Shown here piece by piece: positions 1 through 9,300 of a stretch of DNA of 33,278 nt (its first letter is position 1; each line of letters starts with the position of its first letter). The notes beneath the pieces were generated by a model, which was not told the DNA's origin, searched no databases, and saw nothing but the letters and a program-made list of their open reading frames with translations. Made by a program: the position numbers and the translations under genes. The DNA is from UBA11524 sp964391995 (GTDB lineage Bacteria; Bacillota; Clostridia; Christensenellales; Aristaeellaceae), in NCBI GenBank assembly GCA_964391995.1, contig CAYMOM010000010.1, positions 1-33,278 of the forward strand, read 5' to 3'.

Positions 1-21
1 CTCCTTCGAAATCCGTATCAT
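1..21 (-). CDS. 5' end of a gene truncated by the window edge
   Basis: An ATG at 21-19 on the minus strand opens a frame (M-I-R-I-S-K-E) that runs off the left edge. A good ribosome binding site, GGAGGG, lies about seven bases upstream of it. It has the same orientation as the large surface protein gene but is separated from it by two hairpins, so it is probably a separate transcription unit. Seven residues are too few to name a product. The start is inferred only from the ATG and ribosome binding site. Confidence 0.45.
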
Positions 22-152
22 TTGCCTTCCCTCCTGTTTTTTCACCTGCTTTCGCACCTGCAGCATGTTTTCCTGCCGGCAGCTCGCCGGGGAAATCAGC
101 ACCTTTGCAGCATCGCTTGCCGCTCGCGGACGCTGCGCAGCTTTTCCGCAAC

Positions 153-200
153 AAAAAACGCTCCCTGCAAAGTCGCATGCGCGGTGGCAGGGAGCGTTTT
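153..200 (-). terminator. Hairpin with T-run, terminator or leader attenuator
   Basis: A perfect 14-base inverted repeat (155-168 with 187-200, AAAACGCTCCCTGC and its complement) encloses an 18-base loop. Read on the minus strand it ends in six T residues. It lies after the terminator of the surface protein gene and about 130 bases before the start of the truncated gene at 21. It is either a second terminator or an attenuator in that gene's leader. It could also work weakly on the plus strand, where four T residues follow. Confidence 0.6.
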
Positions 201-266
201 GCGTGGTTGACGGCACGAAACGGTTACATCCGCGGTCAGGCCCGTGTGCACTGCGCGCATTGACAC

Positions 267-299
267 AAAAAGGCAGCGGCGCCATTTCGGGCCGCTGCC
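267..299 (-). terminator. Rho-independent terminator of the surface protein gene
   Basis: The minus strand shows a nine-base stem GGCAGCGGC / GCCGCTGCC (291-299 with 272-280), a ten-base loop and then TTTTT. It begins 13 bases after the stop codon of the 3372-residue gene, the expected place for its terminator. Confidence 0.85.
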
Positions 300-311
300 G
301 TGGTTATGGGG

Positions 312-3300
312 TTATTCCAGGCGGTTCCGCCTGGCCCTGTGGAGGAGCATCAGCATGCCGCCGTAGCTCATGGCCACCAGGGCCAGCCACAGTGTCAGGT
401 TGGTGGCATCGCCCGTCTGGGGCAGCGAGTTCTCCACCGTCAGGGTGACCGTGGCAGTGCGGATGGTTCCGTCCTTGCAGGTAATCTGGCAGTAGTACTG
501 ATAGCCGTTGTTCTCCCGCTTCAGGGCGGTGGTGGTGTGAGTGGGGCCGTTGGAGCCGGCGCAGGGCACAAAGCCGGCACCGTCATTCCGGTTCACAAAC
601 CACTGGTATACCAGGCCGTCGCCGCGGGCCTCCACGGTGAAGACAGCCTGCTGGCCTTCCATGCCCCTGGTGTCCACCGGCTGCCGGACAATGGTGATCG
701 GCGCTGCCGCGGGTGTCGCCGTGGGCAATGCCGTTGCGGTGGGCACAGGCGTTACCGTGGGAACCGCCGTTGCGGTGGGCGCTGCCGTTGCCGTAGGTTC
801 GGGCAGCTGCGTTGCAGTGGCAGTGGGTTCGGGTTCGCCGCTCACCGTGGCAGTGGGCTCGGGTTCGCTGCTCACAGTGGCGGTAGGTTCAGGCTCGCCG
901 CTCACCGTGGCGGTGGGTTCGGGTTCGCCGCTCACAGTGGCAGTGGGTTCAGGCTCGCTGCTCACGGTGGCGGTGGGTTCGGGTTCGCTGCTCACGGTGG
1001 CAGTAGGCTCGGGTTCACTGCTCACAGTGGCGGTAGGCTCGGGTTCGCCGCTCACCGTGGCAGTAGGCTCGGGTTCGCCGCTCACGGTGGTGGTAGGTTC
1101 GGGTTCGCCGCTCACGGTGGTGGTAGGTTCGGGTTCGCCGCTCACGGTGGCGGTAGGTTCGGGGGTGGGTGTCGGGTTCTCCGTCCAGTGAGCGTACAGG
1201 GTCAGGCTTTCCGTGATAGCCTTGTCCAGGTCGAAAGCCGTTTCCGCATCCTTCTCAAACCAGCCGTCAAAGGTGAAGCCTTCCTTCTCGGTGCCGGGCA
1301 GGGCGCTGAGCTTATCGCCATAGAGCACCTTCACCGGGTCAGCGGGGGTGCCGCCGGCGGCATCAAAGGTGACGGTCAGTTCCACGGGCTTGAAGTGAGC
1401 CTTGATGGTCACGTCCTGCGCGCCCATGGTGAACTTGTTGTTTTCCACCGTCACACCGCCACTGATGACCTCCCACCGGTCGAACTGATAGCCGGTGCCA
1501 GGGGTGGCGGTCAGCTCCACAACGATGCCTGCAGCGGTTTTGTCCTTGGGGTTGGAGGCGGCGGTGCCGTCGCCCTGGGTCTGCAGGGTGATGCTGTGGG
1601 TTTCGGTTGCCCAGCGGGCAGTCAGGGTGGTGCTTTCCGTCAGGGGTGTATCAAAGCTGAAGGGGGTGTCCGCAGCCGGCAGGAACCAGCCCAGGAAGCT
1701 GTGCTCGCCGTCCCAGGTAGGTTCGGCAGGCTCGGTGGCCTTGCCGCCCTTGACGATGAACTGGCTGCCGTTTCCTGTCAGTTTGCCGCCATTTGGATCG
1801 AAGGTAATGGTCAGCTTGTCGTCGAACACGGCTTTGATGGTCACATTGCCTGCACCCATGGTGAAGGTGCCGTCCCCGCCAACTGTCACGCCGCCGGCCT
1901 CCACCTGCCATTCCTTCAGCAGCTTGCCTTCGTCCGGCTCAGCCGTCAGGGTGATGGTATCACCCATGTGGGCAGTGGTCTTGCTGGCGCTAGCCGTGCC
2001 GCCGCCATCGGTGGTGACGGTGACGGTGTAGGGCGTCAGCGTCCAGTGGGCGTAGATTGTGGTATCGGCCTTGATGAGGGAGCTCATGTCGAAGGCCGTG
2101 CCGCCTTCGCCGGCAGTGAACCAGTCTTCATCGGCGGTGTAGCCTGTGCGGCTGAGGGTGGGCACATCGGCAGTCGGGATGGCCTCGCCCCAGTTGACCT
2201 GCACCTCCTTGGTTTCCTTGCCGTTGTCCAGCAGGCCGCCGTTGGCATGGAAGGTCACAGTGTATTTCCGGGGTGTCCACTGGGCCACCAGGGTCAGGTT
2301 GCCGGTGATGGTGGTGTTTTCAGCATCAAAGGTTTTCCCGTCCTCCGTCTGCCAGCCGGCAAGGTCATAGCCTTCCCTGAAGATGTACACTTCGGCCAGG
2401 GTCTCGTCAATCTTCTCGCCGTAGTAGACGTTTTTTCCTGCTGTTTCGTTTGGGTTCATTTCATAAGGGAATTGGCCGCCATTGGGTTTCAGGAACAAAA
2501 AGTATTGTTTCGGGCCAAAAACTGCCTGGATGCTCGCATTTCCCTCAACGTAATAAGGACCATAGGTAGCGTCATCCGAGCCAAAGCTCCCTCTGCCTTC
2601 CACCCGCCAGTAATGGAACTTGTAGCCCTCTTTAACCGTAGCCTTCAGGTTAAGCGGCGTATTCTCTGGTACTGTGACCTTCGCAGAGGGGTGCTCGTAC
2701 CCGGTATCGTCCAGATCGTAGATGGCTGCGGTGCCGTAGCTGTCATTGGCGGAGGAAACCTCGATGGTGTACAGCGTTGCCCACTGGGCCACCAGGGTCA
2801 CGTTACCCTTATCGTAGGAGAAATCCTTCCATTCGTCCCTGTAAGTACGCCCGCTGGTATCGCCTTCCATCTTCCACCCGTTAAAGGCGCTGCCTTCCTT
2901 CGTGTAGGTGCACTTGGGCAGATTCTCTTTGCCATCGTCAACGATGACAAGGGGATCCATTTGCGGAACTTCTGCGTCGCCCCCGTTCCTGTCGAACGTT
3001 ACGGTGTACGACCAGACAGCCTTCAGGGTGATGCTGCTGTTAACGGCATCTTTGCTCAGGTCGAATTCCTTATCGTCCTCCGTTTTCCAGCCATAGAGGG
3101 TAAAGTTTTCCCTTGTGGGCTTATCGGGGCTGGCAGTGGACACGGTGCTGCCGGGCGCAACCTTCACCTTGCTGGTTTCGGACGCACTTTCGCCGGTGCC
3201 AAAGCGACCGCCATTGGCGTCCAGGGTCACGATGAGCTTGGGTGTCCACTGGGCCACCAGGGTTACATTGCCGGCGGAGGAGGAGAACTGCTCTCCATCC

Positions 3301-6300
3301 GCGTAAACCTTGCCTGTTGTGTCGCCCTGCACCTTCCACCCGGCGAAGGCATAGTCCTCGCTGGTGAAGGCGCATTCTTTCAGCGCGGCTGGCGTGCCGG
3401 CGTAGAAGGTCTGGGGCGCCATGGTGCCGTCAATGCTTCCGCTGGAAACAGTGCCCTTGTCGAAGGTCACCTGGTACGACCACTTGGCGTACAGGTCAAG
3501 GGGTGCCGTAACGGTGTAGCCTTCTTCGGGGACAGTAAAGTCCTCAAAGCCGGTGCCGTTGGATGTCATCCAGCCGGCAGAAGTGTAACCCGATCTAGAC
3601 ATACCATCGCATGGCAAACCACTGCTGGTGATTTTGCTGTCTTCGTCTTTCCACCGCGTGTACGTAGTCTTGCCGGGCTCGAACTCCCCGCCATTGGCAT
3701 AGAAGGTCACGGCAAACTGCTTTTTGAATTTTACTGTGATGCTTGCATCCACAGCCTTTGCGGTAATCTTGCAGACGGTGATGTAATGTTCACTGTCATC
3801 ATCATAATAGTCTCTAAAGTTACCAAAGTCAACCTTATCGCTTTCATATGCATATTCCGTCCACTCGTAACGCACGCCCGCTGCCGGCTCGTTGCCGTAA
3901 TACGCCAGGTAAAGCACCGTGCCTTCGCGCACCTTCACCGTGTTGCTGGAATAAGGATTAGAAAGCGTTTCACTTTCGCTGTTATAGTTCTTATACAGCT
4001 TCAGCGTGCCGCCCTCGCTCGGGTCAGCCTGCACGGTGATGGTGTACACCTTGACCCACTTGGCAGTGACAGTGACGCTCTCAAACAGCGGCGTTTCGAA
4101 GCTGAAATCTCGTTCTTCCAGCGTGTCGCCCGATTTGTAGGTCCACCCGTCCAGCTCATAGCCGGCCCGGGTAGGCGCAGGGGCGGGTTTCGCCACCGTT
4201 TCGCCTTCGCCAATGGAGCACGTCAGCTTATGCTTGTCGTCAGACAAGCCTGTGCGGTCGGCAAACACACCTTCACCGGCATCAAAGGTGACGGTAATGA
4301 GCTTTGTGTAGCACGCCTCAAGCTGTGCATTCTCATTGCCAACGGTGTAGTTCCCGGTTTGGAGGCTGCTGCCGCGGCTTAGCGGAGATACTTCCTGCTC
4401 TTCCTTCAGCTTCCAGCCATCATAGCGGTAGTTGTCCGCCGTTTTGGGCACAATTTCCAGCACCGTGCCTTCGGGCACCCAAACTGCGGGGTCGCCATCG
4501 CTTTCGCCCTGCTTCCGCAGCACGGGGTCGCCGCCCTCGGTCGGGTCAGCCGAAATGCTGATCCGGTACAGCTGCGTCCACTGGGCCGTCAGGGTAGTAT
4601 CCGCCGTCAGCTTCGAAGGCGCTGCGCTGTTCCATTTGTCAAAGGCAAACGCAGGGTCTTCCGAGTCAGGCGTGGGCAGGGTTTCGGTGATTTCCGTATC
4701 GTAGACAAACTGCTTGGAAATGCTGCCGTCCGCGTTCGTTGTCCAGCCGGCAGGCGTAGAAGCGAAGCTGCCGTGACCGCCCGGGTTCAAGGTCAGGGTG
4801 TACTTCTTCGGGGTGTAGTACGCAGTAACGTCCTGATCCTGCGCGCCCCTGAGGGCAGACCGTGCCCGGCCATTTTCATTCTGGAGCAGGCTTATACGAA
4901 CGTTAACATCCTTCGTACCCATGTCCAGGTATGCAATCTTTGGGTTGTCCGAAAGCGCATTGGCTCCTTCCCAACGGCTGAAATTGTAGTGCTCCATGTC
5001 TTCAGCCTTCAGGTAAACCCTTTTGCCAGCCAACAGCTGGGCGCTGCTGCCAAGCGTCTTCGTGCAGTTTTCGTCACTGTACAGCGTTACTCCGCCAACA
5101 CTGCTCTGCGGCAGCTGCTCGTCATTTTCCACAGTCACGGAGTAGCCAGTGTCCCACATGGCGTAAAGGGTGGTGTTGCCAACTTCGGGGTTGGAGAAAT
5201 AATCCCCGGGCTGGTAGGTGGTGCCCGTGCCGTCCTGCTTTGTGTTCCAGCCGGCGAAGGCAAGACCAGCCTTCTCCAGGTTGCCAGGCTCAGGCAATTC
5301 CTCAAGGTTTACCGTTTCGATGGTCAGGTTGGAGACGCTGCCCGTGCCGCCATTGGCATCAAAGGTCACAGTATAACACCATTGAACCCAAAGCGTCATA
5401 CCGCTTGTGACTGGGGTAGCGAAATCGTATTCAACCTTACTTCCATCATAATAGCAGCATATCAGCGAACGATTATCCAGCAGCAGCGACGCCACATCTT
5501 CCTTGCTGATGCAGTCGCCATCCACCACCGTGAGAAATACAGACCCGGTTGCGGCACCCTTATCGCTCTTCATATACATTCCGCCTTGCGACGTCAGGCG
5601 CACCTCGTGGATCTTCTTCCAGTGGGCGTAGTAGGTGCTGTTGACATCCATTGGCTTGGATGCATACTCATAGCCGCCCTCCGCTGTGGTGTACCAGCCA
5701 TCGAACTTGTATCCGCTCCTGGTGGGTTCGGGCAGGGAGGCCGGGGAACTGGTGTTGTAAGAGAGGTACTGGTAAATGCTGCCGTCTTCTTTCTTCTGCC
5801 AGTTTGTGGGCAGATCCGCACCAAAGCTGCCACCATTCGGTTCAAGTTTCAGTTCGTACTTTACCACTTCCCACTGGGCGTAGTAGGTGGTATCGCCGGT
5901 GGCCTTGATGGCATTGGTGCTCAGCCATGTACCGCTGCCATCCTGTGCGGCATTCCATTCATTAAAACTGTAGTGCGTCCTGGTGGGGTCTTTATACCCG
6001 GTGGCACTTTCCAGCGTTTCCTTCACGCTGGCGCCATGCTGGATTGTAACTTTGAGCTGCTTTCGATCCTCGGTCAGCTTCCAGCCTTCAGGAAGCGTTA
6101 AGCCTTCCCCAAACGCGCCATCGGTGGCATCGAAGGTGATGGTGTGTTCTTTAATCTTGAAGCCGCATTGGATTTCCACGTAATACAGGTCCCCAAGCTC
6201 CTCATTAAAGTCTCCATCATATGGGGTGCATGTGGCAGTGCCAGTTGCGGCATCGCTGCTCAGATTGGCCCTGCCCGTGCAGCTCCATTGGCTCTGATCC

Positions 6301-9300
6301 ACCTGGTAGCCTTCGTTGGGTTCCGGCTTGATATACACCGTAGTGCCAGCCTTCACCCAAATGCCGGTATCGCTGGAAACAGGTGTATCCGAATAATCCG
6401 CCGTCAGGTAAAGCTTCGCCGTACCGTGCTCGGAGTCCTTTGCAGTTGCGGTCATATAGTACAGCGGCGTCCAGTGAGCATAGTAGGTCACATGGTCGAT
6501 AGCCGTTTCAGTGGGGTCATACGGGTCGCCGCCGGTTTTTTCAGTATACCAGCCAGCGAACTCGCACCCATGACGGGCAGGATCGGTCGAAGGCACAGCA
6601 GGAACCGGCCGGAAGGCGGTTTGGGTAGCCGTCTTTGTTGTTACATAGTAATTATTGTCAAAACAGCCGCCGTTGGCATCGAAGGTAAATTCGCATTCCT
6701 TCAGCTTGAAGTAGACTTTGACAACCATGTCCTTCCCTTGGGGACAAGCTTCTGCCCGTGCCGGGTTTTGGGAATCCAAGTGGAACGCATAACTCCTTGC
6801 ATCGGTGCATTCCCACTTGTCTATCTCATAACCATCTTCCGGATCAGCTTCCAGCATAATCGTATGGCCGTATTCTGTCCAGGCACCATCTTCGCCAGGG
6901 AAGAACCGGTTCTCGTAATCGCTGTCATAGTAGAAGCCCACCTCACCATGGGTTTCGCCGTCCGCGTCCGGCACAACTTCCACCTTGATATTGTACTGCT
7001 TAATCCACTGAACGGTCAGCGTCACATCGCTGGTCATTGTCAGGGGGAATTTTGCCGTGTTCTCACCGTTTTTCCACGGAACCGGGTTGGTTTGATAGAC
7101 GTTGTGCTCCTTCTCGGGCGCGGGCAGGTCGTTCAGGCTGACGCTGGCACCATGGTCGAACTTCTTGGAAATGGTGCCATCCGCATTCTGTGTCCAGCCG
7201 CCGGTCAGCTTGTCGCTGGCCCAGGCGCCGCCGTCCGGGTTAAGGGTCAGGGTGTACTGCTTCAGCTTCCAGTGGGCGTAGTAGGTGGTTTCGCCGGGAA
7301 CCATTGTGGTTTCGGTTACCTTGTCGCCGCCGTCTGCCGCAGTGTACCAGCCGTCAAAGTCATAGTTGTCCTTCATCGGGCTGGCAGGCGCGCCGTTCAG
7401 CACCGCTGTGTTGTACGCCAGGCGGGGTGTAGCATTTATGCCGTCAGCAAACACACCGCCGTTGGCGTTGAAGGTGATTGTGTACTTTTTCGGCGTCCAG
7501 TGTGCGTAGTAGGTGGTCACGCCGGTGACCTGCGTGTTTTCGTCCACCGGGTCGCCGCCGGTCGCTGCAGTGTACCAGCCGCCAAAGTCGTAGTGCGTCC
7601 TGGTGGGCGTTTCTTCATCGATGACTTCAGTCGGCAGCTGCCTCAGCACATGCGAGTTGTATTCGAGTCCGAGGCTGAGTCCCGTGCTATCATTATTAAG
7701 TGTCCAGCTACCACAGTCGTAAATGCTGAACACGCCGCCGTTGGCATCGAAGGTGACCTGGTAGTAATTGTAGATGACGTTAGCCGTGATCATTATTGTA
7801 TTTCCCAAATCATCTTCGAGCACTGTGTATTCGCATTTCGGCCCACGGCCTGGCTGAGTAATCAGAGTACCTGCTTCTCCAACGCTCTCCCAGCCTGACA
7901 AATGGCAGTGCGTCCCTGCCGTGAGCTGAAGGTAAACGGTTGTACCAGCCCCGACATAGGGGGCATCCGCCGGCAGAGGTTTGGTATGCTCTTCGTCAGT
8001 GTAAATCGCCACACTGCAGGTTTCAGCATCATCGCCGTTTACATATGCCACTATTTTGCACAGCTGTGCATACTTGGCGGTCAGGGTGGTATCCGCCGTC
8101 AGCGTACCGGGAAGGGTACCGTCCCAGCCGTCAAACTCGTACCCTTCGTTCGCATCGGGCGCGGGCAAAGTTTCAGGGGTTTGTTCAGTATAGGTGAATT
8201 CCTTGAAAAGTTTGCCGTCCGCGCCCAGCGTCCAGCCATCAGGCGTGGTGTCATACTTGCCGTTCTCGCCCGGGTCAAGGGTCAGCTTGTACTTCACCGG
8301 CGTCCAGTGGGCATAGTAAGTGGCAGGGCCGGTGACCGTGGTGTCCCAGGTCACTTCCTCGCCGGTTTCGTCTGCCGCGGTGTACCAGCCGGCAAGGGTG
8401 TAGTGCTCGCGGATAACGCCGTCTTCCTCGGGTACATAACCTAACACCGTATCGCCATACGTAAGGTTGCCCGTGAGCTTTTCGTCTTCCAGTGTCCAGC
8501 AATTAGGGTCATAAAGGTCATCGACAAAGCTGCCGCCATTGGCATCCAGGGTGATGGCGTAGCTCGCGTATTCGAAGGCGAAAATAACCGTTGTTGTACG
8601 GCCGCGCGCGAAAGTGATACAAGCCGTACCAGCATCGCCAAGATAGGGCCAAACGCCTCCTCTAAAGTATTCCACCTGCATATGCGGATCGAGTGTGATT
8701 TTTGCGTAGATTGCCTCACCGTTACGCCCCCATATCTTTCCCTGCGCATCCGTTTCGCATGGCTCTGTGAAAGAAGGGTCTTTGTAAAACTCCACCGTGC
8801 CGCCATAATTTTCCTTCGAAATGAAAAGCTGATACAGCTGTTCCCATTCAGCCTTCAGGGTTATGCTCTGGTCAGATACGGAGGTACCGTATTGGAAAAT
8901 CCAGTTGTCCTGCTGCCAAAAATCAAATGCATACGTCGCGCGTGTGGGAGTCGGCAAATCGCCCTGATTGATCGTGACCTTTCCGTCCGCACCGAAGTCG
9001 AACTCTTTGCAAATGGTTCCGCTCTCGCTCGTCTGCCAGCCGGCCGCAGTAACAGACGCATCAAAGTTACCCCCATTGGCATCCAGCGTAACGGTGCAGA
9101 AGTTCGGCTGGAAGCTGGCGGTGATGGTGGTACCCTGGGACGGAATCACAAAGGACCAGGTGCCGTCCGTTTCCTTGCTGATGGACACATAGAGGCCCTT
9201 CCACGCTTCAAACACATATCTGTCATCCGCCTGGGCATGCAAATAAACCTTCGTGCCAACAGGCGCCGTGATGGTAGTGTACTTTGTGTCATCATTCTCC

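Noticed and set aside
22..448. Small plus-strand open frames at the left end
   Set aside because: They cross both terminator hairpins and have no ribosome binding site or recognisable product.
831..1160. 30-base repeats considered as a CRISPR array
   Set aside because: The units are directly joined with no spacers, keep the reading frame of the surface protein, and no cas gene is present.
300..4382. A 1360-codon open frame on the plus strand, opposite the surface protein gene
   Set aside because: Its sequence is low in complexity and mirrors the repeats of the minus-strand gene. It has no ribosome binding site or promoter, and the minus frame has a signal peptide, domains and an anchor. The same holds for the antisense frames at 4773-6101, 6144-7898 and 8682-9971.
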